64,000 nt of DNA from Ostrinia nubilalis (GCF_963855985.1 NC_087096.1:11408001-11472000); one strand, 5' to 3'; positions 32,331-43,758 are shown, counted from the first letter of the stretch. Notes: a model not told the origin generated them from the letters alone. Made by a program: numbers and translations.

Positions 32331-33355
32331 AGTCTAGTATTAAAATATCATAATGAGAGTGTCAAATTTCTTGCTTTCCTACATCTAATTATCTTTGACC
32401 TTACAAGCATGGAAATAGTTAATTACATAATAGGCACATCTTTGCTGCTATGTGAATAAATTCAGTGTAAAACTTAAATTACACGTTGTTTAAACGGCAG
32501 GTCCATTCGAGTAACAGAAAGGGCACATTTATAAAATGAGGTTGGCTCGCAGCCCTGCGTCTTACTCCGAACCCTGCCAAATGGCGCTGGTCTCCGTCCA
32601 TGACGAAAAACAAAGAACAACCTAGAGTTGAGATCGGTTAACGGTTCGCAGCAATGTTTACAGTTTATGTCGCATTAAAACTCAGTTGGGTATAAGTAGG
32701 TATAACACCATTCACCAATAATTCTGGAGCAACGTTTTTTTAAAATACACTTCTTTCTGGTCTTAATGATTTCCATATCTTCCGGTTGGTAGCGGCCTGC
32801 GACTTAAATATTCAATTGATTTAAAACCAACTGTTTTAAAATATTTTTGGTTGCTCTGGTAATTAATAAAAAGTTAGTTAATAGAGTTGGCAAACTAGTG
32901 ACGTCATCGGCTTGTATTGGGCTATTGGCCCTACAAAATCTATGAGACAGTCTCGTTTTGACAGCATAAAAGTACTTCAATTGATTGGTGGTTACCATCC
33001 ATATCGAAAAACAAAGAACAATCTACAGTTGAGCAAGTTAACGGTGCGCTAAACATTGCAGTTAATGTCGCATTTAAACTCGATTTCAGGTCATTTGTCG
33101 GAAATCAATGACTGCATAAGCGCTGAACTTTCTGCGAAGTCCCATTTCCATGGGGGAGTTTTAGAAGGAAATATCGAAATCAATAAAACAGTCGAGACGA
33201 CATTATAAAGTCTTTATAGTTATAATTTATTGCGGTTATAAAGGTGTACTTAGTCGTCAATTTCGTTCGACTTTCTTTAATATTTTTGAGTATATTTTCT
33301 CTTAACAATGAAAATTGTTGTAAATGATTTCTATTCTTTGTTTTATAAGATCATA
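32331..33355. other. intergenic DNA with RTE scraps
   Basis: A minus-strand RTE tail scrap lies at about 32768-32802 (CCGGTTGGTAGCGGCCTGCG). No gene is seen. Confidence 0.4.
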
Positions 33356-34020
33356 GCTGACCCGGCGAACTTCGTACCGCCTTAGCGTAGAGATTTTCTT
33401 TATATTTTTTTTCCGTAAAAACCTTGTACAGAGTATTAGAAAACTACAAAAAAAAAAATCTGCCAAATCGGTCAAGCCGTTTTCATGTAATGTCGTGACA
33501 ACGGAAAACGGGTTTCATTTTTATATATGTTACGGTCAAAGTGATAAATGTGAAAATTATGAATAATCGCCGGTTATTATGAATAATTACCGCATGATTT
33601 GGTAAATGTGATTAATATGAGGCCATTTATGTGTGTATAAAACTAAATAGGCGGCTTAGGGGTGACCCAAGGGCCACCCCCGCCGCACCTTAACCTATTT
33701 TTCACTTTAAATCAAAACATTATGTTATAGGCATCATGGAAAAGTAATATTATGCAAGAAACATTCCAAACCCATTATGCCAAATTATATTAATATATGA
33801 TATCAAAACGTTCAAAAGTTTGGCTGTACACGAGCACGTACACAAGATGTTGTTCTCTTTTATGAAATTTGTTAGTACTAAGGTTGAATTATCAAATAAT
33901 CACTGTTAAATGTGATTAATTTATCACTTTTACCGCGACTGTCGGTAATTATTCATAATAACCGGTTATTATGAATAATTTTCAATTTATCACATTAACC
34001 GTAACATATATATAGATAAA
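33356..34020 (+). repeat. dispersed retroposon tail interrupted by a fold-back element
   Basis: 33356-33527 reads AGCTGACCCGGCGAACTTCG, then GGTCAAGCCGTTTTCATG and AACGGAAAACGGGTTTCATT, a common lepidopteran retroposon tail. Its AT-rich end is split by the inverted-repeat element 33528-34006 and resumes as ATATATAGATAA. Confidence 0.65.
33528..34006. mobile_element. 479-bp fold-back element
   Basis: The ends TGTTACGGTCAAAGTGATAA and the complement of TTTATCACATTAACCGTAAC are imperfect inverted repeats. The left subterminal part repeats CCGGTTATTATGAATAAT, which recurs inverted on the right. No coding content. Confidence 0.75.
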
Positions 34021-34985
34021 TCAATATGGCAATAAGACTGAAAACAATTACTTTACAATCTATTTCAGATTTCTTATCCATTCCAAACAATTTTGACACA
34101 TGATTGTATAGAACACAAAACTTAATCCTTTCGAATATTACCGAAGTTGGTATTGTCCGATGTCCATTCATTTTTATAAAATGTTATAATCTCTCAAAAT
34201 ATCTAAGCTAAAGACTTAATTAGGTATCCCAGAAATTCGGCTTCCTAAGAACTTTAACGAAATCGCCAATTTAGTAAATACACGCCACAACAGCAGGTGA
34301 CGCAAAAATGGGTTCATTTCGTTGGGGTTTTGAAGGTATTTCAGTTCTATCTGTCTCTGTTAGTTTAGGTATAATACTGCAATGAGAGACAGAGAAGGAT
34401 ATAGGTGAAAATACGGAAAACGTTTTTCGGAATAGGGTTTTAGCACGCGAAAATTAATTAAAAGGAACAATGCTCATTTAAAGTTTACGGGTCGCCGCTC
34501 GACACACAACCAGCTATTACTGTAACTGGCCGTAGATTAAGTCACTAGTTAAAATTGTTAGTGTTCCACCAGAGAAATTTATTTTAGAAGTCATAATTAT
34601 TAACCCTAATTAGTCTCCCATAACTTTTGAACTCATCTACATCAATTCTATAAGATAAACCGCTTCAATCAGCGAATAAATAATTCAAACTAAATAAGTA
34701 CAAACTAATTTCCATTACTCTTAATAAAGTTAGATAACTTAAGTTTACGAACGACTTCATTTTCGCTCTGTAGACAAACCTTTATTAGTTTTACAAAACT
34801 TAGCCCTCAATTCATCACGTAGGCTTGCGGAACTAAGAAAACAACATTCTATTATTCCCTGAGGAAGTCGAAAAAGGCCGACATAGTAATTAGGGTTAAT
34901 AGAATAAGTAATTGCTTGTAAATTGTATCTGGCAACATTCCTCGCGACACGCGTCTCCGGCATGCCAACGACAACATCATCATTC
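34007..34985. other. gene-free stretch
   Basis: AT-rich sequence without a supportable gene. The open frame at 34757 overlaps the start of the neighbouring repeat. Confidence 0.3.
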
Positions 34986-34989
34986 CTAA

Positions 34990-35665
34990 GTGAGAAGCCA
35001 CACGGTGCTGTGCGGCGCCGCACCGCAAACATTTTGTGGTATGCGACGCCGCAATACGGCACCGTCTCGCTCAATCGAAGTGCGGTGCGGCAACGGAACG
35101 CACCGTCTGGCATATCATTGATTGACGCCGCAGCGACATCGCTCCGGCGCCGCGCCGCGACTGCACCGCACCGTGTTGCGGTGTACCTGCTGTGCGGCGC
35201 CGGAACGCACCGTTTGGGATATCATTAATTTTTATATACAGGACGCCGCAGCGACATCGCTCCGGTGCCGCGCCGCGACCGCACCGCACCGTACTGCGGT
35301 GTGCCTACGGTGCGGCGCCGGAACGCACCGTATGGCATATCATTGATTTTTATATGCAGGACGCCGCAGCGAGATCGCTCCGGCGCCGCGCCGCGACCGC
35401 ACCGCACCGTACTGCGGTGTGCCTGCGGTGCGGCGCCGGAACGCACCGTTTGGCATATCATTGATTTTTATATGCAGGACGCCGCAGCGAGATCGCTCCG
35501 GCGCCGCGCCGCGACCGCACCGCACCGTACTGCGGTGTGCCTGCGGTGCGGCGCCGGAACGCACTGTTTGGCATATCATTGATTTTTTATATGCAGGACG
35601 CCGCAGCTACAACGCTCCGGCGCCGCGCCGCGACCGCACCGCACCATGTGGCTTCTCCCTGAGTG
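34990..35665. repeat. GC-rich inverted-repeat element with a 118-bp minisatellite
   Basis: The outer ends GAGAAGCCACACGGTG (34991) and the complement of CACCATGTGGCTTCTC (near 35642-35657) form a terminal inverted repeat. Inside, a unit of 118 bp starting GACGCCGCAGCGA begins at 35124, 35242, 35360, 35478 and 35597. Each unit has a GC-rich half full of CCGCACCG and GCGGCGCC, and an AT-rich half ending ATCATTGATTTTTATATGCA. Long open frames on both strands are a by-product of this composition. Confidence 0.85.
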
Positions 35666-35920
35666 AAACATAAGTTATTATGAACCCGCTCACGTTTCTT
35701 GTTGCAAAGTGATTTATTCTGCTTCAGAAATAATGCTACTATGCTACTAAAGGTTGCTTAACTTCTTTTGATGGCGTATTGTTTTCGTAGTACCTGGGGG
35801 CGGGAAAATCTTTTGTGTACGTAGCTTTATTTATGGAGACTAAACAAATGATAAAAGAGGGAAATTGTTTTTATATCGGTTGATTTATCAATTACCTTTT
35901 TTAAAGGTAGTGTTTATAAA

Positions 35921-36138
35921 GGTAGGGCACATAGTACACAGAACTGACGGCCGATGGGGCAGCAAGGTTGAATGGAGGCCGCGTACCGGGAAACGCAGAC
36001 TGAACCGACCACCCACAATGTGAACCGACGATCTGATAAAGGTAGCAGGAAGGCGCTGGATGCAGGCCGCTACCTACCGTGCGATGTGGAAGTCATTGGT
36101 GGCGGCCTATGTTCAGCAGTGGACGTCCTATGGCTGAA

Positions 36139-36172
<34 letters not shown>
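35921..36172 (+). repeat. RTE-type LINE 3' end with (ATG)n tail
   Basis: A decayed RTE ORF end (ACGGCCGATGGGGCAGCAAG, then GAACCGACGATCTGATAAAG) leads to TATGTTCAGCAGTGGACGTC and an ATG repeat at 36139-36172. Confidence 0.85.
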
Positions 36173-36173
<1 letters not shown>

Positions 36174-37330
36174 GGGTAGTGTTTTCTGTCCACATTTGTA
36201 AATGTATGGACGACAGTACATCTATTAGGTCTAATACGAGTATTTTAGTTACAATATAGTTGCATAGTCTGATCTTTAGAATGAACTTAAAGAATATAGA
36301 AGTATATAATCTTGTTTAAAAGTTTACATATACTCTACCGCACTATTGCAGTTTTACCAGTTACTAATATTGACTTTATTTTTTTTGCAAGATAGAGTCT
36401 ATTGCAACTACATAAGAATTAATTCTAGAGTATTTAGCTTGATATGTCGTCGTTTTTAAGCTGTTCGTACATAATGGTATAGACTCGGCTCAAGTGTTGT
36501 GTTGTGAGGGTCGACAGTCCATCGCGTCGCGACCACAACGGTCGAGATGTAGCGCTCGTTAGCGCGCCGACGAAATGATTTATTGCCCCACCACACGTAC
36601 TCTACTCTACGCTGAAAGTGGCAGTATTTTTAGTGTAAGGTCCACTCTAAAAATAGGGCCACTTTCAGTAAGGTACGAGTATAGTAAAAAAACGAATGGT
36701 TTTATTTAACTTGATCTTATTTACCCACTTTTGGTAAACGATGAGTGGGCCTGAAAACACATACTACTACACTACGTTACACTTTCTTCACTTTCATCTT
36801 GAATTTTTATTTTATTTGTTTCACAATGTTTCAATGTTTCAAGATAAGTAAGTACTACTTGAACATAAGACAATTAAGAAACACATTCTACTTACTAAAA
36901 CATTTTTAAATAAGCTTAAGTTTACGGCACGCTGACGGTTGATTAAGGATGTTTATTACGACATAACTTGAGGAATAACTTCGACCTAGTTAATATGACA
37001 GTTCTAAACATCCCACGTATCTAGACCAGAAAATAGGCCCAAATACGAGTAGATGAAGGGACGGGCTTAATTACAGTCATTGCGTTAATTGAGCCTAGTT
37101 CTAATTGAAGTTGTAATATAACTAATGAAAGAGATGAAGGGCGCGAGAAATTGAAACGGAAAAGGGAGCGCTATTATCCTGGCATTTACCCTCTTATTTG
37201 CTTGAGGATGAAACATCACAAGGTATTAACGTTTTGGCATTTGTGAAGTATTGCTACGGCAACCGGACCGGTTATGCTCATTGCTCATCAGAAATAATGT
37301 AGGGTTCTATTTATGAAAGATTTTTTAAAT
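36173..37330. other. gene-free stretch with one hairpin
   Basis: No gene is seen. An imperfect hairpin of about 60 nt lies at 36611-36669. A GC-rich patch precedes it at 36510-36575. Confidence 0.35.
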
Positions 37331-37476
37331 CATCATCATCATCATCATCTCAGCCATAGGAAGTCCACTGCTGAACATAGGCCTCCCCCAAAGCTTTCCA
37401 TGTTACCCGGTTGGTAGCGGCCTGCGTTCAGCGCTTTCCTGATGCGCTACCTTTATGATGTCGTCGGTCCTTTTTT
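37331..37476 (-). repeat. RTE-type LINE tail, minus strand
   Basis: CATCATCAT followed by TCAGCCATAGGAAGTCCACT, then GGTAGCGGCCTGCG and GATGTCGTCGGTCC: a reversed RTE 3' end. Confidence 0.8.
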
Positions 37477-38092
37477 AAATCGGTTCTGTATATTCGGAGC
37501 CTAATCAATACAAACAAACAATAAAATATTAGTATAAATAGTAATGTTATGGAAAGCATGAAGGCCTGCAAATGAATAAATAGATATTTTATGCAAGGTA
37601 ACTATGCTATACTTACCTAATAATGAAACTAGAGGTGTAGATGCTATTTTCTTGACAAGGATAGATATACATAATCCTGGGTAGATTCGCACAGTTCTTA
37701 TTTTTAATATCATAATTGAAGATGATATAAACAAACTTCATAATTCGTAAATGATGTCTGCTACGGAGCTTTAGTGAAGGACCCTTTAAGTTTAATTAAC
37801 GGCAAACTTTCGACAGATCTGGGTCGTCTTTTTGTCGTAATTATAATAAAAGCTCAAATATCTTCGAACAATAAAAACTTGCTCGCTCATTGAGTTCTCA
37901 AAGGAATCTAACTCTTGACGACGTTTGGTCGTGGCATTCCGTTTGCTGCTTAATTTAGGAAACCAAGTTTTATGTCGGTAAATACAAATATTGATTAAAT
38001 TTTACACATACATGGCTGCTATGAATTAGATTCTTTGTTAGTCATTTATCCGGATAACTTAGTACTTAGACAAGTTGCAGTAATTTTATTAG
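37477..38092. other. intergenic DNA left of the BEL element
   Basis: No gene is seen. ATTAG at 38088-38092 is the left target duplication of the BEL/Pao element. Confidence 0.4.
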
Positions 38093-38226
38093 TGAATAAA
38101 GTCCAACAATGTATTTGATGATAAAATATCCTTTATTTTGATTTAGTTTCACAAAAAACAATTCTCCCGTGACACTGTTGATGACATGACATTTTATTCT
38201 TTTTTATTACTTTATGGTATTAAACA
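38093..38226 (-). repeat. BEL/Pao 3' LTR (134 bp)
   Basis: It matches 43759-43893 except for a few bases after GACATGACA. It is bounded by TG...CA on the minus strand and followed outward by the ATTAG duplication. The LTR is unusually short. Confidence 0.9.
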
Positions 38227-38532
38227 TTCCGCCCACCATGACCGGAATGGTCATAATTCCGCCCACCATGATTAACCACCAACGAAAGAGTGGACTGTAT
38301 AGTTAGGTAAAAAAAACAAAACAAAACATTATAAGAAATTTAAATTGGTTAAATCATGGTGACTAGATAACAAAACAATAGTTAGAGTTTAACCTTATAA
38401 ATGGATAGGTATACAAAAATATTGTTCTAAGATAATTTAACAACTTAACTTTCTTGTTCACAAAAGTGGTTAAACAAAACGAAAACAACAAAACTCGTCA
38501 CTTAAACATGATAATATAAAAATAACCTAGCT
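38227..38532 (-). other. BEL/Pao 3' untranslated region and polypurine tract
   Basis: Between stop codon and LTR. On the minus strand the purine-rich GGTGGGCGGAA abuts the LTR start. The same TCATGGTGGGCGGAA occurs a second time about 33 bp upstream, so the tract region is duplicated. Confidence 0.7.
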
Positions 38533-41500
38533 CTATTCAGCCACTGGCAAAACACACAATTTTACAACAGGCCTTTTAATAATGGTATTTCTACATTTTA
38601 TACTAACAACTCTCGTAAGGTTGTCCAAACCTTTGTGCTTTTCGGTAATTATGCCCATTAACCACTTCGCAGGAGGAAGATCGTCTTCTTTAACTAAAAC
38701 TACATCCCCGATTCTAGGCTCTGGTGTTGTATTTGCCCATTTGTACCGCTGCAAAAACTGAGTTAAATATTCGTTTGACCACCTACGCCAAAAGACCTGG
38801 AGCATTTGTTGGGTTAGCTGCCAGCGTTTCAAAGATGATATTGTTGACGTTTCATAATTGTTATCGGGCACAAGTACTAAAGGTTCACCGATGATAAAAT
38901 GACCTGGTGTGAGAGGTGTTGGATCTTGTGAATTGGTACTGATCTGTGATAACGGCCTTGAGTTGAGACACGCTTCAATTTGGTATAACAGTGTGGATAT
39001 TTCCTCATAAGTAAGGGTTGCTGTGCCAATCACTCGCTTCAAATGGTGTTTTGTCGATTTTATTCCACTCTCCCATATTCCACCGAAATGAGGAGCTCTT
39101 GGTGGGATAAAATGCCACGTGGTTCCAGCTGTGGCCAAACTATCTGCGATTTCTCTAGCCATGGTTGAGTGCTCTTGGGCCACCAAGGTCTTCAACTCTC
39201 GAGCGGCGCCTACAAAGTTCGTTCCATTATCGCTGTAGAGATCAGCGCAATGTCCACGTCTCGAAACAAATCGTTTAAAAGCTGCTAGAAATCCCTGTGA
39301 AGTGAGATCGGTTACAGCCTCTAGATGCACAGCCCTTGTGGCCATGCATACAAATAGGCAAATGTAGCCTTTGTATGCTCGGTAACCTCTACCTTTAGAA
39401 GCTCTGATCTGGATGGGTCCAGCATAATCAACTCCACTCTGATAAAATGGGCGTATTGGCGTGATGCGTGCTGGAGGTAGCTGTCCCATGAGTTGATGTC
39501 TAAATTGTGCTGCATGTCGTACACATGTGACACATTTGCGCACAAACAATTTTGTGCGGTTTTTTACATCAAGAATCCAATATTTCGATCGTAGATAATT
39601 TACCATCAATTGAGGACCTCCGTGAAGGGTTCGTTGGTGAGCATCGGCAATGACAAGATCTGTGAAGTGAGATTTTGATGGTAAAACAATCGGGTGTTTT
39701 TTGTTATCACTGATGTTAGCTCTCTCAAGACGACCACCAACTCTCAAAATGCCTTCACGATCCAGAAAAGGAGTCAAAGTGGTAAGTTTGCTCTTCTTAC
39801 TAACGGTACCTGCAGTCTCGATATCTTTGATTTCTTGTGTAAAATGAGCAGCTTGACACGCTTTTATGCTAATTAGAATTGCTTCTGATAGTTCTTTGCT
39901 AGTTAACCATATCGGAAAAGTCGTTGCTTCAATAGATTTCTTTGCCTTTGATGCAAATCTCCTACAATAAGCTATAACTCTTATTAGTTTTTGTAAAGAC
40001 GAATACTTGGTCCACAATTCAAATTCATCTTCTTTGGTTACATGGTAAGCTTTCTTTTCTTTCTCTTCTAGGTTCGTGTCCTTTATGTCCGTTCTGTCGT
40101 GTTCTATGGTTATGTTTTTTAACCATGCAGGTCCACTTTTCCAGAGAGGAAGTGTATCATATTCAGATGGGTTGACTCCACGGGAAGCGCAATCTGCAGG
40201 GTTATCAGAGGATACCACATGTGACCACTGTTCTCGGTCTAAAATAGCTAAAATCTCTGACACTCGATTTGCTATGAACGTCTTCCAGCGACTTGGATGA
40301 CTGCTCAGCCAAGCTAAAACGATCGTTGAGTCCGTCCATGCATGTAAGTTTGACTTTGGTACCTTCAAAATTTCTGAGACTTCCTTTAACAACTTCGCTA
40401 GTAGAACAGCGCCGCACAACTCAAGCTTCGGGATGGAAATTTGCTTTATTGGAGCTACTTTTGTTTTGCAGGTGATAAGAGTGACCATAACATTTCCAGC
40501 TTCATCTACCACGCGCGCATAGACCACAGCAGCATATGCATCAGACGAAGCGTCGCTGAAGCCGTGTAACTCAACTGTGATACACTTTGAATTCGTACCA
40601 ATCCAGCGCGGCAGGCGAAATTGAGTAAGTGCAGTAAGTTCACCTCGGTAAGTACTCCAATCTTTAAAAAGCTTTGCTGGTAACTCCTCATCCCAACCGA
40701 TTCCTGCTAACCATAGCTTTTGTATGAACATTTTTGCTTTTACGATGACTGGAGCAAGCCATCCCAAAGGGTCATACAACTTTGAAATATCTGAAATAAC
40801 TTTTCTCTTTGTTACAGGTTCACTGATAGGTGGTAGCTGCACGAAGTATTCGAAGACGTCAGTTCGTCGGTTCCAGGTAAGTCCAAGAATTTTGATAATT
40901 TCATCTACTTTGAGTTCCAAATTGCTTGTTGTTGTTTCTGAATCCTTGCTTATTTCGTTCAACAGTGTTTCATTATTGCTTGACCATTTTTGAAGTTCAA
41001 ATCCCCCTTTGCTTAGTAACTCATTCATTTGTTGAAATATTTGTTTTCCTTCCAGAACTGTGTCACATCCAGTAAGTAGATCATCCACATAAAAATCATT
41101 TAGGACTCTTTCAGCTGCCAATGAAAACTGTTTACCTTCATCATACGCGACTTGATGCAGTGCTCTGACTGCAAGATATGGGGCTGAGGCAGTGCCAAAA
41201 GTGACTCGCAACAATCGCAGATGTTCAATATCTTCATGAGGTTTGGATCGCCAGACTAATCGTTGATAATCTACATCTTCGCTGGCAACTTTTATCTGGC
41301 GATACATTTTGACTATATCAGCCACCAAGCAAATAGGATGCAGTCTCCACCTCATCGCCAAATGACGAAGATCCGATTGAAGCCTTGGGCCTACCAACAA
41401 TTCGCTGTTGAGAGATACACCGTTCTTGTCTCGACATGAAGCGTCAAAAACGACTCTTAGTTTGGTTGTTGTTCTATTGAGCTTCACTACTGCGTGATGA

Positions 41501-43737
41501 GGTAAGTACACACTTTCTGTTTTGTCGATCTCATCGTTTGGTACTTTTTCCATGTGACCCAGCTCCAAATACTCTGAAATAACATCGGAATAGAGATCCT
41601 TGAGATTTGGTGATTTTGATAGACGTCTTTCTTGCATTAAAAATCTGCTTACAGCTATTTCTCGCGAGTTGCCTGATTTACAGTTCGGGTTTTCTTCTTT
41701 AAATGGCAGTTTTACGATGTATCGTCCAGAAGGGTCTCTTGTGGTCGTTTGTTTGAAAAATTCTTCGCATTTTTGTTCTTCAGGTGTGTGGTGAGGTTTA
41801 TTGAGAAGACACTGATCAGATTCTATTTCCCAAAAGCGTTTAAGATCAAACTCTTCTTCAACAACTTGAGTGTGTAATGTTGTTATAATGTTTCTACAGC
41901 TTGGTTCAGTTTTACTACTTTCAGATACTTGACCAGATAATATCCAGCCGAGTCTGGTGTTTTGAGCTATAGGACACCCTATTGGACCCTTAACTAGTCC
42001 CTCAGATAATATCTGACAATACACCTCTGCACCTAACAGCAAGTCTATTTTGTTTGGAACATTAAACTTTGGATCAGCCAACTTCATTTCAGGCATGTGT
42101 GACCAAAGTTTCAAATCAACCTGTCGTTCAGGAAGAAATGTGGTAAGTTTGGTAAGAACGTGAGCTTTCACCGTAATTGTGAAGTTCGGATCGTAGATAG
42201 ATTGCAGTTTGATGTTAACCACATGTTTAGAGTTGACTGATGAGCTACAATCACTCCCTACCCCAGTTATAACACTTTTGTTTGCTACTTTCTTCAGCCC
42301 AAGTAATTGGACTGCAGACTCCGTCACGAACGAGGCCTGTGATCCCTGGTCCAATAAAGACCTAAGTGTTATGAACGATCCATTGTTTGTTTCAGCTTTT
42401 ACCAACGCGGTTGCTAAAAGAACTTGACTCTTGTTGTTAGAGAAACAAGTGGTAATGTTGGTTTGCTGGTCAATATCATCAGATGTTGTCGCTGTTGTCG
42501 CAACAACATGATTGGTTCTTGATGGGTTAATTGATTGTGTTGTTTGAACATTGTTGGATGGTACGTTGTTATTGGTTGAATGCAATAAAGAGTGATGCTT
42601 CTTATTGCAGATTCTACATCTAGTAGGCAAACGACAAGTCATAACCGAATGATTCGCGCCTAAGCAGTTAAAACAAAAATTGTTGGTTTGGACAAAGTTA
42701 CGGCGAGCTGATAGTGTTTCATTTGCGAATTTCTTACAATTGCCAAGTTTATGGTTGTTGTCAGAACAATAAGAACAAGAAACCGATATTTTGCTAGGGC
42801 TGTTCTCTACTACATGATGAGACTGGGTACTTTTCATAACTTTGGGATCCAAAAATTCGAGAGACCTAAAGCGATGTTCTATGAAATCTAAAAATTGCTT
42901 TAATGTTGGTAAATCATTGGTAAGGTCACAAATTTTTGCTTCCCACAGTTTGCGAGATTCATTATCTAATTTTGAAGACAAAATATAAATAACAATGATG
43001 TCCCAGTTTTCAGTTTTTACACCTGTGTTAGCTAATGCATTTAGACATTCATTAGTAGTGTCAAACAGATCTTTAAGCGCAGTTGAATTTTCTTGAGCAA
43101 TGTTCTTTTGACTGAAAAACCTTTTTAAAATGCAATTAGTTACATACTTCTTATTGTTAAATCTACTTTCCAAAAGGCTCCAACACACAGAATAATTGTC
43201 ACTTGTAATTGGTAGATGACGCACCAACTGCTCCGCTTCACCAGTTAGGTAGCTTTTCAGGTAATGAAGTTTCTGTACCTTTTGTAAGGAGTTGTTGTTG
43301 TGGACAAGTGACAAGAAAAGATCTCGAAATGTGATCCATTCGGCATATTTCCCAGAAAAGCAGGGTATGGAGATCTTGGGCAGCTGCACTCTGACTTGCT
43401 CCCCCTCACTTTGTGATGTTTCCTGATGTCTGACTTCTACCTGAATGCACCTTTTCAATTTTTCTTTTAGTTCGGTCTTATATTCGGTGTATAATTCCTC
43501 GGTCTTGCTGAAAAAGTCTTCAGTGAAATATTCCGATTCTTGGTACTCTGCATCGCTTACTTCACAAATAATTGTATCGTGAGTTTTGTTGAAGTTTTGC
43601 CACAATTCCGATAAATTTTCTAATTTTGTTTCGATGTAACTAGTTGTTATTCTGACACTTGGAGACTTGGCAAAATTTATTTTGGATTTGTTAATTCGGT
43701 TGAAGATTTCGTTTTGACTTCTTACTAGTTTCTTCAT
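38533..43737 (-). CDS. BEL/Pao Gag-Pol polyprotein
   Basis: I start at Met 43737 (MKKLVRSQNEIF), just after the primer site; the open frame continues upstream through the primer site into the 5' LTR to a Met at 43827. Order, numbered from that upstream Met: Gag with DUF1759-type core (WITFRDLFLSLVHNN) near 165, three Cys/His knuckles near 348-415 (CSYCSDNNHKLGNC, CFNCLGANHSVMTC), aspartic protease LLDQGSQASFV, then BEL-type reverse transcriptase with YVDDLL near 912. RNase H/peptidase A17-like region follows, then an integrase zinc finger (HRTLHGG ... CVTCVRH), an integrase core with YSDNGTNF, and a C-terminal DUF5641-type end (GDVVLVKEDDLPPAKW). There are no stops or frameshifts. Confidence 0.94.
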   Translation of the reverse strand: MKKLVRSQNEIFNRINKSKINFAKSPSVRITTSYIETKLENLSELWQNFNKTHDTIICEVSDAEYQESEYFTEDFFSKTEELYTEYKTELKEKLKRCIQVEVRHQETSQSEGEQVRVQLPKISIPCFSGKYAEWITFRDLFLSLVHNNNSLQKVQKLHYLKSYLTGEAEQLVRHLPITSDNYSVCWSLLESRFNNKKYVTNCILKRFFSQKNIAQENSTALKDLFDTTNECLNALANTGVKTENWDIIVIYILSSKLDNESRKLWEAKICDLTNDLPTLKQFLDFIEHRFRSLEFLDPKVMKSTQSHHVVENSPSKISVSCSYCSDNNHKLGNCKKFANETLSARRNFVQTNNFCFNCLGANHSVMTCRLPTRCRICNKKHHSLLHSTNNNVPSNNVQTTQSINPSRTNHVVATTATTSDDIDQQTNITTCFSNNKSQVLLATALVKAETNNGSFITLRSLLDQGSQASFVTESAVQLLGLKKVANKSVITGVGSDCSSSVNSKHVVNIKLQSIYDPNFTITVKAHVLTKLTTFLPERQVDLKLWSHMPEMKLADPKFNVPNKIDLLLGAEVYCQILSEGLVKGPIGCPIAQNTRLGWILSGQVSESSKTEPSCRNIITTLHTQVVEEEFDLKRFWEIESDQCLLNKPHHTPEEQKCEEFFKQTTTRDPSGRYIVKLPFKEENPNCKSGNSREIAVSRFLMQERRLSKSPNLKDLYSDVISEYLELGHMEKVPNDEIDKTESVYLPHHAVVKLNRTTTKLRVVFDASCRDKNGVSLNSELLVGPRLQSDLRHLAMRWRLHPICLVADIVKMYRQIKVASEDVDYQRLVWRSKPHEDIEHLRLLRVTFGTASAPYLAVRALHQVAYDEGKQFSLAAERVLNDFYVDDLLTGCDTVLEGKQIFQQMNELLSKGGFELQKWSSNNETLLNEISKDSETTTSNLELKVDEIIKILGLTWNRRTDVFEYFVQLPPISEPVTKRKVISDISKLYDPLGWLAPVIVKAKMFIQKLWLAGIGWDEELPAKLFKDWSTYRGELTALTQFRLPRWIGTNSKCITVELHGFSDASSDAYAAVVYARVVDEAGNVMVTLITCKTKVAPIKQISIPKLELCGAVLLAKLLKEVSEILKVPKSNLHAWTDSTIVLAWLSSHPSRWKTFIANRVSEILAILDREQWSHVVSSDNPADCASRGVNPSEYDTLPLWKSGPAWLKNITIEHDRTDIKDTNLEEKEKKAYHVTKEDEFELWTKYSSLQKLIRVIAYCRRFASKAKKSIEATTFPIWLTSKELSEAILISIKACQAAHFTQEIKDIETAGTVSKKSKLTTLTPFLDREGILRVGGRLERANISDNKKHPIVLPSKSHFTDLVIADAHQRTLHGGPQLMVNYLRSKYWILDVKNRTKLFVRKCVTCVRHAAQFRHQLMGQLPPARITPIRPFYQSGVDYAGPIQIRASKGRGYRAYKGYICLFVCMATRAVHLEAVTDLTSQGFLAAFKRFVSRRGHCADLYSDNGTNFVGAARELKTLVAQEHSTMAREIADSLATAGTTWHFIPPRAPHFGGIWESGIKSTKHHLKRVIGTATLTYEEISTLLYQIEACLNSRPLSQISTNSQDPTPLTPGHFIIGEPLVLVPDNNYETSTISSLKRWQLTQQMLQVFWRRWSNEYLTQFLQRYKWANTTPEPRIGDVVLVKEDDLPPAKWLMGIITEKHKGLDNLTRVVSIKCRNTIIKRPVVKLCVLPVAE

Positions 43738-43740
43738 GTT

Positions 43741-43758
43741 ATCCGGCTCGAAGGACCA
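43741..43758 (-). other. BEL/Pao primer binding site (tRNA-Tyr type)
   Basis: The minus strand reads TGGTCCTTCGAGCCGGAT directly after the 5' LTR, complementary to the 3' end of tRNA-Tyr including CCA. Confidence 0.8.

Noticed and set aside
35124..35640. Regular repeats resembling a CRISPR array
   Set aside because: The whole 118-bp unit repeats with no unique spacers, and the genome is eukaryotic.
34923..35673. Several overlapping open frames of 70-118 codons
   Set aside because: They lie on both strands of a GC-rich minisatellite, repeat with the 118-bp unit and have no protein signature.
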